From assembly GCA_963813315.1 (NCBI GenBank), contig CAWEYO010000010.1:1-64000 (forward strand): a stretch of DNA of 64,000 nucleotides, written 5' to 3'. Under the pieces are notes generated by a model, which was given only the letters and a program-made list of their open reading frames with translations, was not told the origin of the DNA and searched no databases. The translations under genes were made by a program, and so were the position numbers. Positions 16,012 to 24,591 of the stretch are shown piece by piece (position 1 is the stretch's first letter; the number at the start of each line of letters is the position of its first letter). This DNA comes from CAWEYO01 sp963813315 (lineage in GTDB: Bacteria > Pseudomonadota > Alphaproteobacteria > Rhizobiales > Rhizobiaceae).

Positions 16012-17124
16012 ATGGACACGATTGGCGTCGGCCTCATCGGCACAGGCTTCATGGGCAAGTGCCATGCGATTGCATGGAATGCGGTGAAAGCCGTTTTCGG
16101 TGACGTGCCGGCAGTAAGGCTCGCCCATCTCGGCGAGGTGAGCGACGAGCTTGCCAGCCTGAAGGCCGCCGAATTCGGGTTCGCCAGATCGTCAGGCGAC
16201 TGGCGCAGCGTTATTGCCGACCGGCAGGTCGATGTCGTTTCGATCACTGCGCCCAACAAGTTCCATGCCGAAATGGCGATTGCGGCACTCGAGGCCGGAA
16301 AGCATGTCTGGTGCGAAAAGCCAATGGCTCCGAAATTGGCGGAGGCCGAGGCGATGCTCGAAGCTCAGCGTCGCTCCGGCAAGGTGGCGGTGCTCGGCTA
16401 CAACTACATCCAGAATCCCACGATCCGCCATGTCAGGAAGCTGCTCGACGAAGGAGTGATCGGCGCCGTGAACCACGTCCGCGTCGAGATGGACGAGGAT
16501 TTCATGGCCGATCCCGCCGCCCTGTTCCAACAGCGGCACGAAGCGTCCAACGGTTGGGGCGCGCTCGACGATTTCGGCGTGCATCCGCTATCGCTGATCC
16601 TAACCCTGTTCGGCGGCGTCTCGCGGGTCATGTGCGACATGGCAAAGCCATATCCGACGCGCAAGACCGGCAGCGGCGAGCGGGAGGTCGAAGTCTACGA
16701 CATCGCCACCGTCCTCATCAGGCTGGAGAACGGCGCTTCCGGATCGATCGCGCTCAGCCGCAGCGCCTGGGGGCGTAAAGGTCGCATCGCTATGCAGATT
16801 GTCGGAGCGAAGGGCTCCATCCTCTACGACCAGGAGCGGATGAACGAGTTCCAGCTCTATGTGACGGCCGATCGCGCGAGCGAGCAGGGCTTCCGCACCG
16901 TGCTTGCGGCGCCGCATCACAAGCCCTACGACCGCTTCCTGCCGGCTCCCGGCCATGGCCTTGGTTTCAACGACTTGAAGATCATCGAATGCCGCCAGTT
17001 GATCGGGCGCATGCGCGGCGAGGAAACCGTCGCCATCGACTTTGAGGAAGGCATAAGGATCGAACGCACGATCACCGCCATGGCGCGTTCATTCCAGGAA
17101 GGCCGCTGGGTCGAGATTGGCTGA
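16012..17124 (+). CDS. Gfo/Idh/MocA-family dehydrogenase
   Basis: The 370-residue protein has a Rossmann start GVGLIGTGFMGKCHA and the family CEKPM motif. The C-terminal domain contains DDFGVHPLSLIL, resembling the substrate-site DxGxH region of this family. It is likely to oxidise or reduce a cyclic polyol or sugar in the cytoplasm. It lies 80 bases after the binding-protein gene on the same strand, so it probably belongs to the same uptake and catabolism unit. GGAAC lies 8 bases before the ATG at 16012; an ATG at 15994 is possible. Confidence 0.8.
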   Translation: MDTIGVGLIGTGFMGKCHAIAWNAVKAVFGDVPAVRLAHLGEVSDELASLKAAEFGFARSSGDWRSVIADRQVDVVSITAPNKFHAEMAIAALEAGKHVWCEKPMAPKLAEAEAMLEAQRRSGKVAVLGYNYIQNPTIRHVRKLLDEGVIGAVNHVRVEMDEDFMADPAALFQQRHEASNGWGALDDFGVHPLSLILTLFGGVSRVMCDMAKPYPTRKTGSGEREVEVYDIATVLIRLENGASGSIALSRSAWGRKGRIAMQIVGAKGSILYDQERMNEFQLYVTADRASEQGFRTVLAAPHHKPYDRFLPAPGHGLGFNDLKIIECRQLIGRMRGEETVAIDFEEGIRIERTITAMARSFQEGRWVEIG

Positions 17125-17142
17125 CTGGGGGAAATTGCAAAC

Positions 17143-17367
17143 TCACTTGCGGAGCCGCACGCCGGCACCGCCGCCGTTCTCTGCGACAAATTCGACGCCG
17201 GCGACCTCAAGGGCAGCCCGGATGGCAGAGATGGAATGCCCCGGCGCAGTCGCTTCAGTCTCTACTCGCGTCACTGTGTTTCTGTGAACACCTGATCGTT
17301 CCGCAAGATCGCGAACTGTCCAATTCAGGAGCCCACGCGCCGCTCGTATTTGTGCACTTGTCACCAT
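17143..17367 (-). CDS. Small XRE-family regulator, first of a paralogous pair
   Basis: The 74-residue protein is a single helix-turn-helix (ARGLLNWTVRDLAERSGVHR) with a short C-terminal tail ending GVEFVAENGGGAGVRLRK. A second protein 230 bases away ends almost identically. Such proteins bind DNA as dimers and often repress themselves. The start at 17367 fits the family length; a longer frame upstream is not supported. The TTGTCACCAT sequence at its start codon recurs 33 bases upstream. Confidence 0.7.
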   Translation of the reverse strand: MVTSAQIRAARGLLNWTVRDLAERSGVHRNTVTRVETEATAPGHSISAIRAALEVAGVEFVAENGGGAGVRLRK

Positions 17368-17417
17368 GAATAATCTCTGTATAGTGCGATTGTCACCATT
17401 GTTGTGCAAATAGCACA
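17358..17417. promoter_or_regulatory. Candidate autoregulatory sites of the first XRE gene
   Basis: A perfect inverted repeat TGTGC-AAATA-GCACA lies at 17403-17417, and a direct repeat TTGTCACCAT occurs at the start codon and about 33 bases upstream (near 17391). Sites of this kind close to a small XRE gene are usually operators. A TATACA sequence on the minus strand lies between the repeats and could be the -10 element. Confidence 0.4.
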
Positions 17418-17532
17418 TCGAACGGAGAACTACCAGATAAACACTGCTGTTGCGGCGGCTGGCGGAGCCAATGCATGTCGCCCAAAAGTGCGCAGCGGTT
17501 TTGGGATAACGACATGTACAAAAACAATAGCC

Positions 17533-17575
17533 TAAAGCGCGTCGCATGAGGCCGTTTCGCCGCGTCGCGCTTTAG
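17533..17575. repeat. Short palindromic intergenic repeat
   Basis: TAAAGCGCG on the left pairs with CGCGCTTTA on the right, with GTCGC-type inner sequence. It lies between the two XRE paralogues and appears to be one more dispersed palindrome. Confidence 0.5.
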
Positions 17576-17596
17576 GCCGGTATGTCACCTGCAAAT

Positions 17597-17827
17597 TCAC
17601 TTGCGGAGACGCACCCCGACACCGCCACCGTTCTGTGCGATAAATTCGACGCCTGCGGCTTCAAGAGCGGCACGGATGTCAACCAGGGTTCGGTCATATG
17701 GCGTTCGGTTGCCACGCTCAAAATCGGCGAGCGTCTTCGTCGCAACTTTGCAAGCGGTCGCGAGCTGGGCTTGGGACCAGTCTAGCAGCGCGCGCGCTGC
17801 CCGACATTGCGCGGGCGACAGTTCCAT
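17597..17827 (-). CDS. Small XRE-family regulator, second of a paralogous pair
   Basis: The 76-residue protein has a helix-turn-helix around WSQAQLATACKVATKTLADF and ends GVEFIAQNGGGVGVRLRK, nearly the same tail as the protein at 17143-17367, while the DNA-reading helices differ. This suggests duplication followed by change of DNA specificity. It is divergent from a 94-residue unknown gene, with a 90-base gap that holds a palindrome and a direct repeat. Confidence 0.75.
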   Translation of the reverse strand: MELSPAQCRAARALLDWSQAQLATACKVATKTLADFERGNRTPYDRTLVDIRAALEAAGVEFIAQNGGGVGVRLRK

Positions 17828-17840
17828 TTTTTAGGAAACC

Positions 17841-17889
17841 TTACCGAAAATAGGTTGACTTTTTTAAGTAACGTTACACAAAATCGGTA
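17841..17889. promoter_or_regulatory. Candidate operator in the XRE/unknown divergent promoter
   Basis: A perfect palindrome GTAACGTTAC lies at 17868-17877. TTACCGAAAATAGGTT at about 17841-17856 is partly repeated as TTACACAAAATCGGTA at about 17874-17889. The sites lie between the second XRE gene and the divergent small gene and would let one regulator control both. Confidence 0.45.
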
Positions 17890-17917
17890 TCGCACAACGC
17901 GAACCAAGGAGCAACTC

Positions 17918-18202
17918 ATGCCGAACAGTGCTGTTCCGGCGGCAGGCGAAGCTATGCCTGCAAGCCGCCACGATCTTGTTTCCAACCTGGAGGGTGCAAT
18001 CGCCGTGTTGAGCGGATTGAACGACGCGATCAGCCAGCTGAGTGAGCGCGATGACCATAGCCAGCGCCGCCTTGGGGCGATCCATGCCGTTTCATGGCCG
18101 TTGCTCGTCGAACTGAAAGCCGCGCGAGACACCGTAATGGCGCTCTACGACTTGCATCTTGAAGACGAGGGGGCTGGCAACTGTCCGGTCACACCGAAGT
18201 GA
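17918..18202 (+). CDS. Small hypothetical protein divergent from an XRE regulator
   Basis: The 94-residue product begins MPNSAVPAAGEAMPASRHDL and is mostly helical in character (NLEGAIAVLSGLNDAISQLS, then VELKAARDTVMALYDLH). I do not recognise a family. An AAGGAG site 7 bases before the ATG at 17918 fixes the start. It shares a short promoter region with the second XRE gene, so it is probably under its control. No membrane segment or signal peptide is seen. Confidence 0.65.
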   Translation: MPNSAVPAAGEAMPASRHDLVSNLEGAIAVLSGLNDAISQLSERDDHSQRRLGAIHAVSWPLLVELKAARDTVMALYDLHLEDEGAGNCPVTPK

Positions 18203-18284
18203 CCCCGCTGGCCGGCAATGCGCATTGACCGGTTTCTGCAACCCGTGCTCAATCGGCGCGCGCTTGACCGGATGGGAGGCTTGA

Positions 18285-19502
18285 TTGAGAAAATTGCTGC
18301 TCAGCGCGGCGTGGCTGTTGATGCTTTGTCTTCACGCGGCAGCCAATCCCGATCCTGCAAGATGGGACGAGGTGCTGAAGGAAGCGAGGGGCGAAACCGT
18401 CTATTTCAACGCCTGGGGCGGGGATGAAAACATCAACGCCTATCTGGAATGGGCGGGCGGCGAGCTCGAAAAGCGCTACGGCGTCAAGGTCGTTCACGTA
18501 AAACTCGACGACACCGCCAATGCCGTCGCCAAGGTGGTGGCCGAGAAAGCAGCACGAAGGGATGAGGGCGGCACGGTCGACCTGATCTGGATCAACGGAG
18601 AAAATTTCTCGTCGATGAAGCGGCAGGCGCTGCTGTTCTCGCCGGGATGGGCCGACAAGCTGCCAAACTGGAAATTCGTCGATTTCGAGAGCAAGCCGAC
18701 CATTCGCACTGATTTCAGCATTCCCGTCGACGGATTGGAAAGCCCTTGGGGGATGGCGAAGCTGGTGTTCTTCTACGACCAGGCCAGGACGGATGCCGCC
18801 AGCGTGCCGAAATCGGCAAGGGAATTGCTCGATTGGGCGAAGGCTAATCCGGGCCGCTTTTCGTATCCGCAGCCACCGGACTTCGCCGGTCTGTCGTTCC
18901 TCAAGCAGGTTTTGTCCGAACTCGCCGCGGACCGCGCCGTCCTTCAGACACCCGTGGACCAGGTCACCTTCGATGAAGTTGCCGCGCCACTGTTCGACTA
19001 TCTGGACGAACTCAATCCCCTGCTATGGCGCGGCGGCAAGGCGTTTCCGCAGAACTATCCGGCGATGAAGCAGCTGCTCGGCGACAGCGAGGTGGACATT
19101 ATCTTCGCGTTCAATCCGGTGGAAGCCTCGAGCGCCATCGCCAATGGCGAGCTGCCGGATACAGTGCGTTCATTTGCGTTTCCCGGCGGGACACTGGCAA
19201 ATACTCATTTTGTGGCGATCCCATACAACGCCGTGGCGAAGGCAGGCGCATTGGTGCTCGCAAACTTCCTGATCTCGCCGGAGGCGCAGGCTCGCAAGCA
19301 GGATCCGGCAATCTGGGGCGACCCTACGGTGCTGGCGCTGTCGAAGCTCCCGGCGGGCGACAGGGCCCGCTTCGAGAAGCTCGAGCTTGGCATCGCCACG
19401 CTCAAGCCGGACGAACTCGGTCCCGCGATCGAGGAGCCGCATCCAAGCTGGACGGAACGGCTGGAGGCCGAGTGGAAGCGGCGGTATGGGGCGGCAAACT
19501 GA
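18285..19502 (+). CDS. ABC transporter substrate-binding protein, YnjB family
   Basis: The 405-residue precursor starts with TTG after a GGGAGG site and has a signal peptide (KLLLSAAWLLMLCLHAAA). The body matches YnjB-type binding proteins (ETVYFNAWGGDENINAYLEW). With the following permease and ATPase it forms a YnjBCD-like importer. The substrate of this family is not established; a small charged or cofactor-like molecule has been proposed for relatives. It is the first gene of a plus-strand run that ends with hrpB. Confidence 0.8.
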   Translation: MRKLLLSAAWLLMLCLHAAANPDPARWDEVLKEARGETVYFNAWGGDENINAYLEWAGGELEKRYGVKVVHVKLDDTANAVAKVVAEKAARRDEGGTVDLIWINGENFSSMKRQALLFSPGWADKLPNWKFVDFESKPTIRTDFSIPVDGLESPWGMAKLVFFYDQARTDAASVPKSARELLDWAKANPGRFSYPQPPDFAGLSFLKQVLSELAADRAVLQTPVDQVTFDEVAAPLFDYLDELNPLLWRGGKAFPQNYPAMKQLLGDSEVDIIFAFNPVEASSAIANGELPDTVRSFAFPGGTLANTHFVAIPYNAVAKAGALVLANFLISPEAQARKQDPAIWGDPTVLALSKLPAGDRARFEKLELGIATLKPDELGPAIEEPHPSWTERLEAEWKRRYGAAN

Positions 19503-19595
19503 CGTCTTGCCCGGTCTTCGAACGGGGCGCGATTTCGCGCTCCCCTCTGTCCTGAGCGCTATCGAAGCGCCGGAGAGGCCCGCACACTACGGGGC

Positions 19596-21308
19596 GTGGG
19601 CTGGCCGGCATCCAATCCGCACCCGGCCATGCTGACGCGCCTCGGCCCGCCGCTGGCGGTCGCGCTGCTCGCTGGCCCGATTCTGATCGGCCTTGCCGGC
19701 ACGCTGCTGCCAGCATTCGGCTATCTGCCGGCTCTCGGCGGCGTGGAGTTCACGCTCGCTCCCATGCGCGAGTTGCTGGCGCAGCCAGGCATTCTGTCAT
19801 CCACGCTGTTGAGCCTCGCATCGGGCGTCGCAACGACAGCGGTATCGCTGGCGGTCGTGATGCTCTTTATCGCGGGTTGGTCCGGCACCCGGATATTCAC
19901 CCGTGTTCAGCATCTGATCTCGCCGCTTCTGTCGGTGCCGCATGCGGCAGCGGCATTCGGCCTCGCGTTCCTCATCGCACCTTCCGGCATGATCGCGCGG
20001 ATGATCTCGCCGGAACTCACCGGCTGGCTTCGCCCTCCGGACCTGCTGATTGTCAACGATCCGTTGGGTCTGTCGATGATGGCCGGCCTGATCGTCAAGG
20101 AAATCCCGTTCCTGCTTTTGATCGCACTCGCTGCGCTGCCGCAAGTGGATGTCGCCCATACCCGCGCGCTTGGCGCCTCGCTCGGCTACGGCCGCACGTC
20201 GGGCTTCCTGTTCGGCATCTGGCCTCCACTCTATCGCCAGATCCGTCTCGCGGTTTTCGCAGTCATCGCCTTTGCGGCGTCCGTCGTCGATGTCGCGGCG
20301 ATCCTAGGCCCAACCGCCCCCGAGCCACTCGCCGTCAGGCTGGTCGAGTGGATGCAGGACCCCGACCTCTCGACGCGCTTTCTCGGCGCGGCAGGTGCCA
20401 TCCTGCAACTTCTGGTAACGGCGGCGGCCCTTCTGGTGTGGATCATGTTCGAGCGGCTGGGTGCGGCTCTTCGCGATCATGCCTCTACCGCCGGCCTGCG
20501 CTTTAGCCGTGACGCGTGGCTGCGCGGGACCGCGCTTGCCGCGATGCTGGCCGCCGCCGTCGCCACCTTTGCCGGCCTGGCGGCGCTGACGTTATGGTCC
20601 TTTGCCGGACTCTGGCAATTCCCCGACGCGCTACCTGAGACACTCACCCTCAACACATGGCTGAAGGTTGCGCCGCGTATCGCTGCCCCATTCCGCACGA
20701 CGCTGATCGTGGCGACGCTTTCGACGGTCCTGGCCGTCGCGCTTACCATTCTTTGGCTCGTCCGCGAGAGCGAGACCGCGCGAACCGGACCGCAGCGCGC
20801 AACGTTCTTCGTCTACCTGCCGCTGATCGTGCCTCAGGTGACGTTTCTGTTCGGGCTGCAGCTTCTTTTCGTCGTGACAGGCACCGTTGCCAGCATTGCG
20901 GCGCTGGTCTTCGCGCATCTCATTTTCGTGATGCCCTACGTCTTCCTGTCGCTTTCCGATCCGTGGCGCGCCTACGACCGCCGCTACGAGGCAATTTCCG
21001 CTGGTCTCGGAAAGAAACGCCGGGCGACGCTCTTTCGCATCCGCCTGCCGATGCTGATGCGCGCGATCCTCACGGCGGCCGCCGTCGGTTTCGCCGTTTC
21101 GATCGGCCAGTACCTCCCGACCGTGCTGATCGGCGCCGGCCGGCTCGATACGATCACCACCGAAGCCGTCGCGCTCGCATCGGGCGGCAACCGGCGCGTC
21201 ATTGGAGTTTATGCCTTTCTCCAGATGCTCCTTCCTGCAGCTGGCTTTCTGGTTGCAACGCTCCTGCCGGCGCTGATATTCCGGCACCGGCGCGCGATGC
21301 GCGCGTGA
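19596..21308 (+). CDS. ABC transporter permease, YnjC family (two permease units fused)
   Basis: The 570-residue membrane protein contains two permease modules in one chain, as in YnjC and related thiamine/iron permeases. The coupling loops are near LGASLGYGRTSGFLFGIWP in the first half and ISAGLGKKRRATLFRIRLP in the second. Start choice is uncertain: the GTG at 19596 or the ATG at 19629. It overlaps neither neighbour but is followed by the ATPase after 17 bases. It forms the inner-membrane channel of the importer. Confidence 0.8.
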   Translation: MGWPASNPHPAMLTRLGPPLAVALLAGPILIGLAGTLLPAFGYLPALGGVEFTLAPMRELLAQPGILSSTLLSLASGVATTAVSLAVVMLFIAGWSGTRIFTRVQHLISPLLSVPHAAAAFGLAFLIAPSGMIARMISPELTGWLRPPDLLIVNDPLGLSMMAGLIVKEIPFLLLIALAALPQVDVAHTRALGASLGYGRTSGFLFGIWPPLYRQIRLAVFAVIAFAASVVDVAAILGPTAPEPLAVRLVEWMQDPDLSTRFLGAAGAILQLLVTAAALLVWIMFERLGAALRDHASTAGLRFSRDAWLRGTALAAMLAAAVATFAGLAALTLWSFAGLWQFPDALPETLTLNTWLKVAPRIAAPFRTTLIVATLSTVLAVALTILWLVRESETARTGPQRATFFVYLPLIVPQVTFLFGLQLLFVVTGTVASIAALVFAHLIFVMPYVFLSLSDPWRAYDRRYEAISAGLGKKRRATLFRIRLPMLMRAILTAAAVGFAVSIGQYLPTVLIGAGRLDTITTEAVALASGGNRRVIGVYAFLQMLLPAAGFLVATLLPALIFRHRRAMRA

Positions 21309-21325
21309 GCCAGCCAGCAGGAAGA

Positions 21326-21967
21326 ATGACGGACAAGGGCCTCTACCTCGACAGGGTATCGATTGCGCTGAACGGCCGCGAGCTGCTCACCCTGACGCAT
21401 CACGTCGCGCCAGGCGTGGTGCTGACCGTCATGGGGCCGTCCGGTTCCGGCAAGTCGACGCTGCTCGCCTATGTCGGCGGCTTTCTCGACCCGATGTTCC
21501 ACGCCACCGGAAATGTCTTTGTCGATGGCACCGAGCTTACCGCGCTGCCTGCGGAGGAACGCCATGCCGGCATCCTGTTTCAGGATCCGCTGCTGTTTCC
21601 GCACATGTCGGTGGCGGGCAATCTTGTGTTCGCGATCGCGCCCGGCGTGAAAGGGAAGGCAGCGCGCCTCGCGTTGGCATGCGCCATGCTGAAAGGGGTC
21701 GGCCTTGAGGGCATGGGCGACCGCGATCCCGACACGCTGTCGGGCGGGCAAAAGGCGCGCGTGGCGCTCGCCCGCGTGCTGTTGTCCTCGCCGCGCGCAT
21801 TGCTGCTCGACGAACCCTTCTCTAAGCTCGACCAGGGGCTGCGGCAGCAAATGCGCAAGCTCGTATTCGCCAAGGCCCGTGACGCTGGGCTGCCCGTCAT
21901 CCTTGTGACGCATGACGAGGCCGACGCCACGGCGGCCGCCGGACCTGTCGTCCGCATCGGTGAATGA
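21326..21967 (+). CDS. ABC transporter ATP-binding protein, YnjD family
   Basis: The 213-residue ATPase has Walker A GPSGSGKST, signature LSGGQKARVALAR, Walker B ALLLDEPFSKLD and switch histidine VTHDE. It powers the YnjBC importer encoded just upstream. GGAAG lies before the ATG at 21326. The stop overlaps the hrpB start as ATGA, so hrpB may be translated from the same message. Confidence 0.85.
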   Translation: MTDKGLYLDRVSIALNGRELLTLTHHVAPGVVLTVMGPSGSGKSTLLAYVGGFLDPMFHATGNVFVDGTELTALPAEERHAGILFQDPLLFPHMSVAGNLVFAIAPGVKGKAARLALACAMLKGVGLEGMGDRDPDTLSGGQKARVALARVLLSSPRALLLDEPFSKLDQGLRQQMRKLVFAKARDAGLPVILVTHDEADATAAAGPVVRIGE

Positions 21968-24429
21968 CGTTGGCAAGCTTACCGGACCTGCCCATCACCG
22001 CTGTCATCCCGGCGCTCGCCAAAGTACTTGCGGGCGCCGGCAGCGCGGTCCTTGTAGCGCCGCCTGGCGCCGGCAAGACTACACTTGTTCCGCTGGCCCT
22101 CCTCGACGCACCCTGGCTTGGCAATGGCCGCATTGTACTCCTCGAACCACGGCGGCTCGCGGCCCGCGCCGCCGCGCGCCGCATGGCGTCACTGCTTGGC
22201 GAGGAGCCGGGCGGCACGGTCGGCTACGCGATGCGCATGGAGAACCGCATCTCGGCCAAAACACGGATCCTCGTCGTCACCGAGGGCGTCTTGTCGCGGA
22301 TGATCCTCGACGATCCGGAACTCAAGGGCGTTTCGGCGGTCATTTTCGACGAATTCCACGAGCGTTCGCTCGACGGCGATTTCGGCCTTGCGCTGGCGCT
22401 CGACGTGCAGGGCGCGTTGAGACCGGACCTCCGGCTTCTGGTCATGTCGGCCACGCTCGACGGCGCGCGGGTGGCGGAGCTGCTCGGCCGGGCGCCGGTC
22501 GTGCGAAGCGAAGGGCGAAGCTTCCCGGTGGACATCCGCTACGAGGAGCGGCCAGCGGGAATGCCGATCGAGGAGGCAACGGCAAAGGCAATCCGCAACG
22601 CACTGGCGGATGAGCCCGGCAGCGTGCTTGCATTCTTGCCGGGCCAGCGGGAAATCGAGCGCACCGCCGCGGAGCTGGAAGGCCGGGTGGGGAACGATGC
22701 CGATATCGTGCCGCTCTATGGAATGCTCGACGCAAGGGCTCAGGACGCAGCCATCCGGCCGGCGCCCGAAGGGCGGCGCAAGGTCGTGCTGGCAACCTCG
22801 ATCGCGGAGACCTCCATCACCATCGATGGCGTGCGCGTGGTGGTCGACTCCGGACTTTCGCGCCTGCCGAAATTCGAGCCCGCCACCGGTCTTACGCGCC
22901 TGGAAACGGTGCGCGTCTCGCGCGCCTCCGCAGATCAGCGCGCCGGCCGCGCCGGACGTACCCAACCCGGCGTCGCAATACGCCTGTGGCGCGCCGAGCA
23001 GACGGCCGCGTTGCCGGCCTTCACGCCGCCGGAGATCCTCGAAGCCGACCTGTCGGGATTGGTGCTCGACTGCGCTGCCTTCGGCGTGGCCGATCCCGCA
23101 TCGCTTGCCTTTCTCGACGCGCCGCCGGCGCCGGCCCTTGCCGAGGCCAGGGCTCTGCTCGCGGAGCTGGATGCCCTTACCGCCGACGGAAGGCTGACCG
23201 AGGGCGGCAAAGCCATGCTCAGCCTCGCGCTGCCCGTTCGTCTTGCCCACATGGTCGCCGAAGCCGCCAGGAATGGCAACGCGAGCGAAGCGGCGACGCT
23301 TGCCGTGCTGTTGACCGAGCGCGGCCTCGGGGGCGACAGCATCGATCTCGAGCGGCGGCTTTCACGCTTTCGTGGCGAGAAATCGCCGCGCGCGATTGCG
23401 GCGCGGCAACTCGCGCAACGGCTGGTGCGGTCCTTGCCCTTCCCCTCAAGGGGTGGGTCGATGCGCAGCGCCGGCGCGCTGCTTCTTTTTGCCTGGCCGG
23501 ATCGCGTGGCGAAGGCGCGCGGCGAGCGCGGGCGGTTCGTGCTCGCCAACGGCCGGGGCGCGGTGATTGATGAGGCCGATCCACTGGCCGCTGCGCCCTT
23601 CCTTGTCGTGACCGACCTGCAGGGAAAGGCACAAAATGCGCGCATCGCGTCGGCCGCTCCTGTCACGGAGGAGGATATCCGCACCACTCTCGCCAGCCAT
23701 CTTCAGCGGCGTACCGAAACCACGTTCGATGTGCAAAAGCGAGCGGTGCGGGCACGCGAGACCGTCCGGCTTGGCGCCATTGTCCTTTCCGAGCGTATGC
23801 TGCCGGCGCCCTCGGGAGCGGATGCGGATCGCGCCATCCTCGACGCGCTGCGCCAGCACGGCCTCGCTTTGATGTCCTGGAGCGGGGAAGCCGCGACGCT
23901 GCGCCAGCGCCTGTCATGGCTCAATCGCGGGCTGGGAGCGCCGTGGCCCGATGTCTCCGACGAGGCTCTGGCCGGCGGGCTGGACGACTGGCTGCTGCCC
24001 TTTCTCTCAGGCGAGGCGTCGCTCGCACGGATCGACGGAAATGTGCTGCGGGATGGCCTGATGTCGCTGGTGCCGCATGAATTGCAGCGGAAGATCGCAA
24101 CGCTCGCGCCGACTCATTTCGAGGCGCCGTCAGGCAGCCATGTGCCGATCCGCTACGATGGCGAATGGCCGGTGCTTTCGATTCGCGTGCAGGAACTTTT
24201 CGGCCTCGACCGCCACCCTGCGATCGCCGGCGGTGCCGCGCCTCTGACGCTCGAACTGTTGTCTCCGGCCCACCGGCCGATCCAGACAACGCGCGACCTG
24301 CCTGGCTTCTGGCGCGGCTCCTGGGCGGATGTCCGCTCCGAAATGCGCGGCCGCTACCCCAAACATGTCTGGCCGGACGATCCTCTGTCCGCGGCGGCGA
24401 CCAGCCGGGCTAGAGCAAGACGAGGTTAG
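21964..24429 (+). CDS. hrpB: ATP-dependent helicase HrpB
   Basis: The 821-residue DExH helicase shows Walker A APPGAGKTT, the DEFHERS box, SAT motif (VMSATLDG) and the RNA helicase motif VI region QRAGRAGRTQPGVAIRLW, followed by the HrpB C-terminal domain. HrpB is a DEAH-like RNA helicase of uncertain substrate. The gene overlaps ynjD by four bases. The last codons and the stop are supplied by a dispersed repeat that starts at 24411, so the C-terminal RARARRG tail is not native to the family. Confidence 0.9.
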   Translation: MTLASLPDLPITAVIPALAKVLAGAGSAVLVAPPGAGKTTLVPLALLDAPWLGNGRIVLLEPRRLAARAAARRMASLLGEEPGGTVGYAMRMENRISAKTRILVVTEGVLSRMILDDPELKGVSAVIFDEFHERSLDGDFGLALALDVQGALRPDLRLLVMSATLDGARVAELLGRAPVVRSEGRSFPVDIRYEERPAGMPIEEATAKAIRNALADEPGSVLAFLPGQREIERTAAELEGRVGNDADIVPLYGMLDARAQDAAIRPAPEGRRKVVLATSIAETSITIDGVRVVVDSGLSRLPKFEPATGLTRLETVRVSRASADQRAGRAGRTQPGVAIRLWRAEQTAALPAFTPPEILEADLSGLVLDCAAFGVADPASLAFLDAPPAPALAEARALLAELDALTADGRLTEGGKAMLSLALPVRLAHMVAEAARNGNASEAATLAVLLTERGLGGDSIDLERRLSRFRGEKSPRAIAARQLAQRLVRSLPFPSRGGSMRSAGALLLFAWPDRVAKARGERGRFVLANGRGAVIDEADPLAAAPFLVVTDLQGKAQNARIASAAPVTEEDIRTTLASHLQRRTETTFDVQKRAVRARETVRLGAIVLSERMLPAPSGADADRAILDALRQHGLALMSWSGEAATLRQRLSWLNRGLGAPWPDVSDEALAGGLDDWLLPFLSGEASLARIDGNVLRDGLMSLVPHELQRKIATLAPTHFEAPSGSHVPIRYDGEWPVLSIRVQELFGLDRHPAIAGGAAPLTLELLSPAHRPIQTTRDLPGFWRGSWADVRSEMRGRYPKHVWPDDPLSAAATSRARARRG

Positions 24430-24535
24430 GTACGGTCAATTCTGTTTCTCGGGCGCCCGCCATCCGGAAACCCTGCCGTTGGTTTGCCTCCGGCAAACCA
24501 ACAACCAGACAAAACCTAGTCTCATCTTGCTCTAA
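24411..24535. repeat. Family B long palindromic element
   Basis: AGAGCAAGACGAGGTTAGG at the left is matched by a right end reading AACCTAGTCTCATCTTGCTCT, and an inner hairpin CCGTTGGTTTGCC/GGCAAACCAACAA is visible. The element overlaps the end of hrpB. A relative with the same terminal arm is at 32948-33056. Confidence 0.65.
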
Positions 24536-24591
24536 ACCCCGCGTCAAATAGCGCTTGGCGCGGCGCCCGGGGCCCGGCGCATAACCTTGTC

